Shown piece by piece: positions 42,589-50,333 of a stretch of DNA of 64,000 bases. The stretch is taken from contig JBCCTX010000005.1 in assembly GCA_039197765.1 (NCBI GenBank), positions 1-64,000 of the forward strand, written 5' to 3'. The translations under genes and the position numbers were made by a program. This DNA comes from JBCCTX01 sp039197765 (GTDB lineage: Bacteria; Bacteroidota; Bacteroidia; J057). The stretch's first letter is position 1; the number at the start of each line of letters is the position of its first letter. The notes below the pieces were generated by a model, which saw nothing but the letters and a program-made list of their open reading frames with translations, had not been told where the DNA came from and did no database searches.

Positions 42589-44588
42589 TCTAGTAATTTC
42601 AAGAAGGCTTCTTCACTAAGGATAGGAATCTCTAATTGAGAGGCTTTCTCCATTTTGGAAGGTCCTGCATTTTCTCCAGCAACCAGATAGCTCGTTTTCT
42701 TTGACAGTGAGCTTGATACCTTACCCCCCATTTTTTTAATAAGGACCTTGAGCTCATCCCGGCTTTGGGAGGCAAATATACCGGAAATTACAAATATTTT
42801 TCCTGATAAAAGATCTGACTCAGGCTGAGACGCATCCTCTTCTCCCAATTCCAGGCGTAAGCCAGCCTTTAAGAGCTGATTGATAAGGATTTGGTTTTCC
42901 TCTCCACTTGAAAATTCCTGTATACTTTCTGCAATTCTCCCCCCAATATCAGGAATAGCAACCAATTCTTCATGAGACATAGCCAGTAAGGTCTGAATGT
43001 TTTGGGAAGCAGCAGCTAATTTCTGGGCGACGGTAGCTCCTACATAGCGAATTCCCAATCCAAATAGTACCCGGGCAAAGGGTTGGCTTTTACTTTTCTC
43101 TATCCCTTCCAAGAGGTTTTTTACGGACTGATCTGCGAAACGTTCTAGGGGAATCAACTGTTCATAGGTCAGTTCGTAGAGATCTGCATAATTTTGGATT
43201 AAGCCTTGATCCACTAAGGTATTTACGATTTCTGTTCCAAGGCCTTCAATATCCATTGCCTTCCTTCCTGCAAAATGGCTGATACGACCTTTGATTTGAG
43301 GGGGGCAACCCGAGACATTTGGGCAAAAATGATTCACTTCTCCCTCAGGTTGGATCAACTTTGTGGAACAGGCGGGACAATGAATGGGGAATTGAACTGC
43401 CATTGCACCTGTTCGGCGTTTTTCTAATACAACTCCCGTAATTTTTGGAATGATATCTCCTCCCTTTTCTATACTGACTGTGTCTTCCAAGTGTAAATCA
43501 AGACGTCCGATTTCATCCGCGTTGTGTATAGAGGCGCGCTTGACGGTAGTGCCTGCTAACAGGACAGGGATGAGATTCGCAACGGGCGTAATCTTTCCCG
43601 TACGTCCCACCTGATAATCCACCGATTCTACTTGGGTATAGGATTCAACAGCTTTATACTTAAATGCAATAGCCCATCGGGGAGCTTTTGCCGTATTACC
43701 CATAATTTCCCTCAAATCAAGCTCATTGACCTTGATTACGATTCCATCAATGTCGTAGTCCAAATCTTTTCGTCGTTCCTCCCATGCTTGTATGTAATGG
43801 TGTACTGCTTGGATGGTGGGACAGTGGGAATGAAATTTCCCTAGCTTAAAACCCCAGTTCTCCAATAAATCCATCTGTTCATAGTCTGAAGGTACTGTTA
43901 AAGGATTGGTAATCAGGTGATAGGCAAAAAACTGTAGAGGCCTAGCAGCCACTTGGCCAGAATCTTGCATTTTCAAGGTGCCAGCGGTGGTATTTCTAGG
44001 GTTCATAAGGGGTGCTAATCCTTCGGCCTCCCTTGCTTGATTTAATGCCCCGAAATCTGATTGGAACATCATAACTTCCCCTCTTACCTCCAATTGATCT
44101 GGGAAATGGTTACCTCGAAGTCGCAAAGGCACAGAACCGATGGTTTTGGCATTTGCAGTGATTTCATCTCCCTGTTGTCCATCCCCCCGTGTGACGCCTC
44201 TCATGAGCAAGCCGTTTTCGTAGTGGAGGCTTAGGGAGACGCCATCGAATTTGTGCTCCACTAGATAAGAGTAGGGCCTGCCCTCGGCAAGCTTTTGGAT
44301 TTGCTTGTCAAACTCGTCTAAATCGGCCTCGGAGTAGCTATTTCCTAAGCTGAGCATGGGATGCAAGTGCCGGAAACTGGGGAAATCCTTCGTTATTGTT
44401 CCCCCTACCCGTTCTGTAGGTGAATCGGGGAGTTTCCATTCCGGATACTGCGTTTCGAGTTTTTGTAGCTTCGTGAGAAGTTGGTCGAATTCGTAGTCCG
44501 AAATAGTTGGGGAAGCTAGCACATAGTAACTATAGTTATGCCGCTTGATTTCCTCGGTTAAGTGATGAATTTCTTCTTTGGGATTCAT
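42585..44588 (-). CDS. ligA: NAD-dependent DNA ligase LigA
   Basis: 667 residues, normal length. The adenylation motif EHKFDGVSLSLHYENG carries the catalytic Lys. Later come the Zn-finger Cys residues (CPACSTKL, NHFCPNVSGCPP), helix-hairpin-helix repeats (RVLFGLGIRYVGATVAQKLA, IPDIGGRIAESI) and a C-terminal BRCT domain (LLSGKIFVISGIF). It seals nicks in replication and repair. It sits in the run with the MlaF-like ATPase (5-bp gap) and DUF6913 (overlap). Confidence 0.97.
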   Translation of the reverse strand: MNPKEEIHHLTEEIKRHNYSYYVLASPTISDYEFDQLLTKLQKLETQYPEWKLPDSPTERVGGTITKDFPSFRHLHPMLSLGNSYSEADLDEFDKQIQKLAEGRPYSYLVEHKFDGVSLSLHYENGLLMRGVTRGDGQQGDEITANAKTIGSVPLRLRGNHFPDQLEVRGEVMMFQSDFGALNQAREAEGLAPLMNPRNTTAGTLKMQDSGQVAARPLQFFAYHLITNPLTVPSDYEQMDLLENWGFKLGKFHSHCPTIQAVHHYIQAWEERRKDLDYDIDGIVIKVNELDLREIMGNTAKAPRWAIAFKYKAVESYTQVESVDYQVGRTGKITPVANLIPVLLAGTTVKRASIHNADEIGRLDLHLEDTVSIEKGGDIIPKITGVVLEKRRTGAMAVQFPIHCPACSTKLIQPEGEVNHFCPNVSGCPPQIKGRISHFAGRKAMDIEGLGTEIVNTLVDQGLIQNYADLYELTYEQLIPLERFADQSVKNLLEGIEKSKSQPFARVLFGLGIRYVGATVAQKLAAASQNIQTLLAMSHEELVAIPDIGGRIAESIQEFSSGEENQILINQLLKAGLRLELGEEDASQPESDLLSGKIFVISGIFASQSRDELKVLIKKMGGKVSSSLSKKTSYLVAGENAGPSKMEKASQLEIPILSEEAFLKLLE

Positions 44589-44593
44589 AGGGA

Positions 44594-45340
44594 TTACCCA
44601 CCTTTTCTGATTAAATCCGAAACGAAAATGAAATTCTGAAGCGCTTCATTTTTAGCTTCCATTATTTCATGCTTGGTCCCTTCCCATTCTTTTTTCCCTT
44701 TGTGGAGGAACATGATTTTTTCACCTATAGTAAACATACTGTTGAGGTCATGACTCACGATCATCGTCGTCATCTCATACTCATGGGTAAGCTCTACAAT
44801 CAGCTGATCAATAACCGAGGCTGTCGGAGGATCCAGCCCAGAGTTGGGCTCATCTACAAATAGGTATTTGGGATTCATTGAAATCGACCGGGCGATACCC
44901 ACGCGCTTTTGCATACCTCCCGATAACTCAGCGGGAAAAAGCTGATTTACACCAGGTAAATTCACCCGCTCAAGACAAAAATTAACCCGGTCTCGTATTT
45001 CACTGGATTTCATTCGGGTGAACATCTTGAGGGGGAAGGCGATATTCTCCTCAGCCGTCATGGAATCAAACAAGGCAGAACCTTGAAACAGCATCCCAAT
45101 CTCTTGCCGAATTTGCTTTTTATCCTTTCTATGTAGTTCGTGAAAATTGATGTTATCATATAGGACTACTCCCTCATCTGGACGAATGAGTCCCACAATA
45201 CATTTGAGCATTACACTTTTGCCACTTCCACTTGCCCCAATGATCATGTTGATTTTTCCTGGTTCAATAAGGAAGTTGATTCCTTTCAGCACGTGGTTGT
45301 CGCCAAAAGACTTGTTTAGATTCTTTATTTCAATGCCCAT
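44594..45340 (-). CDS. ABC transporter ATP-binding protein, MlaF-like
   Basis: 248 residues with Walker A GASGSGKS, Q-loop LFQGSALFDSM, signature LSGGMQKR, Walker B YLFVDEPNSGLDP and H-loop IVSHDL. The FQGSALFDSMTAEENIAFPL stretch is characteristic of the MlaF (phospholipid/MCE) subgroup. The usual permease MlaE and substrate-binding MlaD genes are absent from the window; upstream is an AMP-binding protein and downstream ligA. It may serve a permease encoded elsewhere. Cytoplasmic, inner-membrane associated. Confidence 0.9.
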   Translation of the reverse strand: MGIEIKNLNKSFGDNHVLKGINFLIEPGKINMIIGASGSGKSVMLKCIVGLIRPDEGVVLYDNINFHELHRKDKKQIRQEIGMLFQGSALFDSMTAEENIAFPLKMFTRMKSSEIRDRVNFCLERVNLPGVNQLFPAELSGGMQKRVGIARSISMNPKYLFVDEPNSGLDPPTASVIDQLIVELTHEYEMTTMIVSHDLNSMFTIGEKIMFLHKGKKEWEGTKHEIMEAKNEALQNFIFVSDLIRKGG

Positions 45341-45380
45341 CCTCCCAGCAAATTATTAATGTGGAGGGGAATTTACAAAA

Positions 45381-46766
45381 TTATTGTGCCAGGGGTGCAA
45401 CGAGAAGCTTGGGCACCTTGAGTGCAGGCTGATGCTTGGCTAAATACAATAGGTTTTGGTTTCTATTCTTTAAAATAGTTCCGTAAAAATGACTATATAG
45501 TACCCCCTCTTTACTTAAAATCTTCCCTGTTTCTTCATGTTGCTGGAAATATCCTAAAAATACGTTGGGAGGATGTACACAGAGTTGTCCTATTTCCCCC
45601 ATGGATAAGGGAGATCCACATTTTCCTCCTGGATGCATAGGCTCTCTGATACTCAGCAGCATGTGTTCATTCCTGATTTCAAAAGGAACCTGTGAAGGAT
45701 TAGGGCTTAACCCTATCATGACATCAGAGCTAAAGCTTATAAATCCTCCTGCTTCTGGGAGGAAAAGTCCCGTACCAAAGTTTTGAGCGAACATTCCCAT
45801 TTTTTGATAAAAGTCTTCATCAGGAATAAAGGCCCGGTTTCCATCGGTAGGGTAAAGTGCGTATTGTAAAAAGGGATGTTGTCCTACTTGTGGGGGAAGC
45901 TCTTCCCAGATTTGTTGGTATTGCTCGGGTTGTTGGATCAAATAGGAAATACAATAGTTCTCCATCAGCCCCAAGGTGTGAAGAGGCCCTTTGCATTCTG
46001 AAAGTACCGCAGTAGCCCCAAGGGTCAGGGTACTACACACGCCATGCAATAGGCTGAGAATAGATCCTGCAGATTGATTGACCAATACCTTCATCTCTCT
46101 ATGCAATTGGGTATGGTAGTGCAGGTTGGCAGTTTGAGACAAAATATTCTCATGGCACAACAAAACCCCCTTATCTGTTCCAGGTAAAAAGTAAAGGAGC
46201 AAGGGGCTCCAGGCATGTATTTCCTTCTGGGCCTTAGTGCTCGAACCATTCAAAAACCTAGAAAGCTTGAGTTGGGTCATGGTGGGGCTTTTACAAAAAT
46301 GCTCCCAGCTTAATGCCGAATCTAGCTCTAGCTTGCTCTCTGTATAATATTGGATAAGGAAAATATCTGGAGAAGACAGATAGGAGAGAACCCTTGCAAT
46401 GTCTTTGTAAGATTCTCCTTTGTGGGAACTAGGAAAGAATACCACCTTTGGATCAATGGTGCGAAACCGATTGGCAAACAGCTCTCGATCCGTGGGATGA
46501 TCTAAGGGAACGAAGATGGCCCCAATTTTTGCACATGCGTAAAGGAGGATGACCTGGTCGATTTGGAGAGGCAGGAGAGAGAGAACACGATCTCCCGGCC
46601 GTACACCCAAATGCAACAGCCGCATGGCTTTCTCATCAATTTCGCGCACCAGTTGCCGGTACATAAGCTGCCTCCCCGATTCAGGCTCTATCAAAGCCAA
46701 ACGACCAGGAGACTCTTTGCCCCAAATAGGAGGATGCTTGTGTATACAGGAAGAGATCTTCAACAT
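45381..46766 (-). CDS. ANL-superfamily (AMP-binding) protein with degenerate active site
   Basis: 461 residues. The N-terminal fold is that of acyl-CoA synthetases (RQLMYRQLVREIDEKAMRLLHLGVRPGDRVLSLLP region). The phosphate-binding A3 loop, normally YTSGTTGxPKG, reads YFLPGTDKGVLL here: shortened, with the SGTTG core lost. The A5 (YGxTE) position reads NFGTGLFLPE, and no C-terminal lid domain with the GRxDDxIK hinge and catalytic Lys is present. The fold therefore looks kept but adenylate chemistry improbable. It heads the operon with mlaF-like/ligA genes. It may bind a ligand or lipid; this is inference. Confidence 0.7.
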   Translation of the reverse strand: MLKISSCIHKHPPIWGKESPGRLALIEPESGRQLMYRQLVREIDEKAMRLLHLGVRPGDRVLSLLPLQIDQVILLYACAKIGAIFVPLDHPTDRELFANRFRTIDPKVVFFPSSHKGESYKDIARVLSYLSSPDIFLIQYYTESKLELDSALSWEHFCKSPTMTQLKLSRFLNGSSTKAQKEIHAWSPLLLYFLPGTDKGVLLCHENILSQTANLHYHTQLHREMKVLVNQSAGSILSLLHGVCSTLTLGATAVLSECKGPLHTLGLMENYCISYLIQQPEQYQQIWEELPPQVGQHPFLQYALYPTDGNRAFIPDEDFYQKMGMFAQNFGTGLFLPEAGGFISFSSDVMIGLSPNPSQVPFEIRNEHMLLSIREPMHPGGKCGSPLSMGEIGQLCVHPPNVFLGYFQQHEETGKILSKEGVLYSHFYGTILKNRNQNLLYLAKHQPALKVPKLLVAPLAQ

Positions 46767-47113
46767 AAGTGATTCCCCGTTTTCGTGTGTTGAAATCCTA
46801 ACGCTTGCAAATGCAAAATATTTCCCGTTTCAATTAGTTGCAATTTGCTTTCTTTAGACAGTTAATATCTTCTAGTAAACGGGTAGTATTGTCTACGGAA
46901 TTGTGACTCGGGGAGAAAAAATCGTCTTATTTTTATGAAATTCAGCTCGTTGATTCTAAAATCTGGTGGCAAATTTGAGCCAAAAATCTGAATCTTAAAG
47001 GGATTTTCGAGAATTGTCCTAAAGACTGACTAACTTTAGCTAATGCCCCTGCGCTTAATAGGAATCTAGGGGTAGATAACACAAACAACAAACCGCATTT
47101 TCATTCCATTACC
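46767..47113. other. Divergent intergenic region, 347 bp
   Basis: No ORF or RNA gene that I can support. It must hold the promoters of the ANL-like operon and the LemA operon. TAACTTTA at 47031-47038 is one mismatch from the TAnnTTTG box, about 75 bp before lemA. Confidence 0.5.
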
Positions 47114-47710
47114 ATGAGAAGATTTTTTACACTTTTTGTCCTCTTTTTGCTCATTGGTGGAGCCTATTTCTTTTTCTCTGCCAAGGGCAAGCAAAATAAA
47201 ATGGTCCAACTGAAAGAAGGAGTTGAAGCACAGTGGGGGCAGGTTATGAATGTCTACCAACGCAGGGCCGATTTGATCCCTAATCTGGTAAATACCGTGA
47301 AAGGATATAAAGATTTTGAACAGGAAACACTGGTTCAGGTCACAGAAGCCCGTGCCAAAGTAGGTCAGATGACTGTCGATGAAAATATCTTGGAAAATCC
47401 TGACCTGATGGAAAAGTTCAATTCAGCTCAAGGAGAATTGGGACAAACATTAAATCGCTTAATGGTTGTTTCGGAGCGCTATCCCGACCTGAAAGCCAAT
47501 GAACAATTCAATAATTTGATGATCCAGTTGGAAGGCTCTGAGAATCGCATTACCCAGGAACGTAGAAAATTTAATGAGGCTGCACGCGGATATAATACCT
47601 ACATCAAGCAATTTCCAACCAATATTTACGCAGGAATTTTCGGATTTGATGAAACCGCTTACTTCGAAGCTAGTCCTGGTGCTGAGGATGCTCCAACGGT
47701 TGAGTTTTGA
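47114..47710 (+). CDS. LemA family protein
   Basis: 198 residues: N-terminal signal-anchor helix (RRFFTLFVLFLLIGGAYFF), then the LemA helical bundle with the family core VEAQWGQVMNVYQRRADLIPNLVNTVKGY and RYPDLKANEQFNNLMIQLEGSENRI. Membrane-anchored with the bundle outside. LemA genes usually precede TPM-domain genes, as here, and the three are probably one operon. Function unknown; a link to envelope maintenance is suspected for the family. Confidence 0.95.
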   Translation: MRRFFTLFVLFLLIGGAYFFFSAKGKQNKMVQLKEGVEAQWGQVMNVYQRRADLIPNLVNTVKGYKDFEQETLVQVTEARAKVGQMTVDENILENPDLMEKFNSAQGELGQTLNRLMVVSERYPDLKANEQFNNLMIQLEGSENRITQERRKFNEAARGYNTYIKQFPTNIYAGIFGFDETAYFEASPGAEDAPTVEF

Positions 47711-47773
47711 GTGGGTCCGTAGCTAATTAGTCGGTAGTCCGTAGTAACCTTTGATAGCAAATCAAAGTACATT

Positions 47774-47801
47774 CACCGACCACCGACCACCGACCACCGA
47801 C
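47774..47801. repeat. Four tandem copies of CACCGAC
   Basis: The same 7-bp unit as at 27161, four copies, 17 bp before the first TPM gene. About 50 bp upstream (47715-47745) are diverged inverted versions (GTCGGTA, GTCCGTA), so the stretch can fold back. Confidence 0.9.
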
Positions 47802-47818
47802 CATTAAACTAAATTCCC

Positions 47819-48289
47819 ATGTCCATATTCGACAAACCTGCAGAACGTTTCTTTACAACTGGTGAGGAAAAGGAAATTGTAGCGGTAATCAAGCAGGCAG
47901 AGAGCCTTACCTCAGGAGAGATCCGTGTTCACTTGGAAAACCATTGTACGGCAAACGAAGTAATGGAAAGGGCGTGGGAACTCTTCCACGAGTTGGAAAT
48001 GGGGGAGACCGCTTTGCGGAATGGGGTGCTTATCTATCTAGCAGTGAGGGACCATTCATTCGCTGTAATTGCTGACAAAGGGATTCATGAAAAGGTGGAA
48101 CCCAATTTTTGGGAAAGTGAAGTAGGAACCATGTCGGCACATTTCAAAAAGGGAGAATTCAAATTGGGAATTATTAAAGCCATTCAGGATATTGGCCAGA
48201 AACTGGCAAATTATTTTCCTCCCAGTACGGAGAATCCGAATGAGTTGTCCGACGATATCTCATTTGGAGAATTGACGGATGAGGTGTAA
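47819..48289 (+). CDS. TPM-domain protein (cytosolic)
   Basis: 156 residues without signal peptide. The TPM/TLP18.3-type domain is seen in EKEIVAVIKQAESLTSGEIRVHLE, then the helix and strand RNGVLIYLAVRDHSFAVIADKGIHE, and a C-terminal helix FKKGEFKLGIIKAIQDIG. TPM proteins have an acid phosphatase-like fold with unclear activity. It is middle gene of lemA-TPM-TPM. Confidence 0.9.
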   Translation: MSIFDKPAERFFTTGEEKEIVAVIKQAESLTSGEIRVHLENHCTANEVMERAWELFHELEMGETALRNGVLIYLAVRDHSFAVIADKGIHEKVEPNFWESEVGTMSAHFKKGEFKLGIIKAIQDIGQKLANYFPPSTENPNELSDDISFGELTDEV

Positions 48290-48355
48290 AGCATAATAGA
48301 TCCAATGCGAGAAGTATATTTAGGAAAATTTCTTGGAGTAACTTTTCAGTTCCGT

Positions 48356-49174
48356 ATGAGGGTATGGATCCTGGGACTACTTTTCCTTCCTTTGCTCACC
48401 ACTCAGGCACAGAATTTTCCAGAATCCCAAGGCTTTGTAAGCGACTATTTGGGGATTTTGAGCCCACAACAAAAGCAAAACTTGGAAACATTTCTCACCC
48501 AGCAAGCAGAGGAGAGTTCCAATGAGATTGCGGTTGTGATCATGGATTTACCTGCTGGTGAATTTATGAGGGACTATGCCGTTCGTTTGGCAGAGCATTG
48601 GGGGGTTGGCGGAAAAGAAAATGACAATGGGGTTCTTGTAGCCTTGTTTATTAATGAACGCCAGGTAACCATTGAGGTAGGATATGGACTGGAGGGAGCC
48701 ATCCCTGACTTAGCAGCATCTAATGTGATTCAGAAAGATATGATCCCCTCATTTAGGGATGGAGGGTATTATGAGGGCCTTTCCCGTGGCGTAAAGGCCT
48801 TAACGATTCTTGCCAATGGAGAATATCCTGATGCAGTACGTAAAAAATACTACACTCGTCCTCGCGCCAGTACTTCTGGTGGAAATGATTCTTTTGTGTT
48901 TTTCCTGATTCTCTTCATTTTTCTATTTTTCTTATTCTCTTCCCGGGGTAATCGTGGAGGAGGCGGAGGCCCCGGCGGAGGTAATTTTGGGGGTCCCCGG
49001 AGAAGGCGTGGAAGGGGGTACTACGATGGAGGCCCCTATTGGTGGGGAGGCTCTGGAGGAAGTAGTAGTTGGGGCGGCGGAGGCTGGAGTGGGGGAGGTT
49101 TCAGCGGCGGAGGAAGCTTTGGCGGCTTTGGGGGGGGATCTTTTGGGGGTGGTGGGGCCAGTGGGGGATGGTAG
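48356..49174 (+). CDS. TPM-domain protein, exported, with Gly/Ser-rich tail
   Basis: About 272 residues: signal peptide (RVWILGLLFLPLLTTQAQ); TPM domain at about 22-150 (VSDYLGILSPQQKQNLETFL, VLVALFINERQVTIEVGYGLEGAIPD); a transmembrane helix (FVFFLILFIFLFFLF); and a 70-residue tail made mainly of Gly, Ser, Trp and Phe. This is the usual exported TPM partner of LemA. I start at 48356 because the upstream in-frame ATG at 48305 puts 17 residues before the signal peptide. Confidence 0.92.
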   Translation: MRVWILGLLFLPLLTTQAQNFPESQGFVSDYLGILSPQQKQNLETFLTQQAEESSNEIAVVIMDLPAGEFMRDYAVRLAEHWGVGGKENDNGVLVALFINERQVTIEVGYGLEGAIPDLAASNVIQKDMIPSFRDGGYYEGLSRGVKALTILANGEYPDAVRKKYYTRPRASTSGGNDSFVFFLILFIFLFFLFSSRGNRGGGGGPGGGNFGGPRRRRGRGYYDGGPYWWGGSGGSSSWGGGGWSGGGFSGGGSFGGFGGGSFGGGGASGGW

Positions 49175-49215
49175 GAAGGAGAGTTTAATAGTTGGATGGT
49201 CGACGGTCCAATTGA

Positions 49216-49527
49216 TTAGGTAAACTCAATTTTCAACTCCTTGCCCATTACTTTCCCAATGTTCAATAAGGTTGTCAATTTGATGTCTGAATGGCCAGAT
49301 TCGGGGTTCAATAGCTTATCCAATTGTGAACGGCTCGTAGCTAACTCCCTTGCTAAGGCAGTCTTGGTTTTTTGAGTATCGGTAAGATGCTTGTGAAGCA
49401 TCCAGGCTACAGTCTCTGCTATCGCTTGAGCCGTTATTTCCTCATACATTCCTTCATCTGGGAGGCAGTCCTGAAGCGTTACGACTTTCTTTTTCTGGGT
49501 CATGCTGGTGTCTAAATTGTCTGTCAA
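49216..49527 (-). CDS. HTH (XRE/HigA-like) protein, orphan antitoxin type
   Basis: 103 residues. The C-terminal helix-turn-helix reads KTALARELATSRSQLDKLLNPE followed by IKLTTLLNIGKVMGKELKIEF, the layout of HigA/XRE antitoxins. An N-terminal ~50-residue region precedes it. No RelE/HigB-type toxin is next to it: the upstream 60-residue ORF (gap 4 bp) does not look like one. Probably a DNA-binding regulator. Confidence 0.75.
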   Translation of the reverse strand: MTDNLDTSMTQKKKVVTLQDCLPDEGMYEEITAQAIAETVAWMLHKHLTDTQKTKTALARELATSRSQLDKLLNPESGHSDIKLTTLLNIGKVMGKELKIEFT

Positions 49528-49531
49528 AAAA

Positions 49532-49714
49532 TTACTTGCTATTCACAAAGCCTCGCTTGCCATTTTTATGCTCCACATGATAACCTCCTTTTAGGGGTTC
49601 TATCTTGTCATACTGCTCCTGCCAATTTTCTGAAACTTTAGATTTTTCTTTATTCAGAGAAGTATCCTTCTTTGAAGAGGAAGTCCCCCAAATTCTGCGT
49701 CCTCTCTGCGTCAA
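49532..49714 (-). CDS. 60-residue ORF with a WG-repeat-like end
   Basis: The last 25 residues (YDKIEPLKGGYHVEHKNGKR then GFVNSK) resemble one WG-type beta repeat (YDxIxPLxxGxxxVxxxGKxGFxN). The first 30 residues are basic and low complexity. It may be a fragment of a WG-repeat protein or a short coupled ORF; it sits 4 bp before the HTH gene. Low certainty. Confidence 0.35.
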   Translation of the reverse strand: MTQRGRRIWGTSSSKKDTSLNKEKSKVSENWQEQYDKIEPLKGGYHVEHKNGKRGFVNSK

Positions 49715-49740
49715 AACGATCCCTACAAAAAAGACGGCGT

Positions 49741-50196
49741 CTACCCAAATTCCACCTGCATCAACGGTAGGGTCCTTCCCACCGGCGTGCTAGGAACTTC
49801 CGCTAGATACTCGGCTCCCATCTTTTCGTAAAAAGATCTGGCGTGGGGATCTGACAGAATATACAATTTTTGTACGCCTATTTGCATGGCTCTTTTACAA
49901 ATTGCCTGATACAACCTTTTACCCACTCCCTGACCCATAGCTTCAGGCAATACCCAAAGGTGATCAATTTCCCACCGTTCTTGTTCCGGGTCAAAATGTA
50001 AAGCTCCCCATCCTACTATTTCCCCCTTTTTTTCCGCCTTCAGCACTACATTTTCCTTGATATAGGAAGTATCAGGGCTTAAAACTATGCGCCAATTTTC
50101 CATCCATTCCTTCGGATAGCCCCAATGGCCTTTGGCCCGCCAGGCGATAACTGCGAGGGCTTGTATATCATCTAATTCTACTGGTAATAGCTTCAT
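49741..50196 (-). CDS. GNAT-family N-acetyltransferase
   Basis: 151 residues from MKLLPVELDDIQALAVIA. Acetyl-CoA loop in VLPEAMGQGVGKRLYQAICKRA (GQGVGK) and C-terminal DPHARSFYEKMGAEYLAE. The N-terminal AWRAKGHWGYPKEWM is typical of a GNAT subset found across Gram-negatives. Substrate unknown. An upstream ATG at 50229 would add 11 residues. Confidence 0.9.
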   Translation of the reverse strand: MKLLPVELDDIQALAVIAWRAKGHWGYPKEWMENWRIVLSPDTSYIKENVVLKAEKKGEIVGWGALHFDPEQERWEIDHLWVLPEAMGQGVGKRLYQAICKRAMQIGVQKLYILSDPHARSFYEKMGAEYLAEVPSTPVGRTLPLMQVEFG

Positions 50197-50333
50197 GAAT
50201 GGTTCATGGTTGAATAGTACACCCTTCAAACCTCGTAATAAACACTTAACAATAACTTAAACTAAAAACAACCTTAAATTAAAGCTTCATCTGGAATTTG
50301 AAACTATTTAAAATCATTCCAAAACATCTCCAG

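Noticed and set aside
44594..45340. A full Mla lipid-transport operon
   Set aside because: Only the ATPase is present; no MlaE or MlaD gene is in the window.
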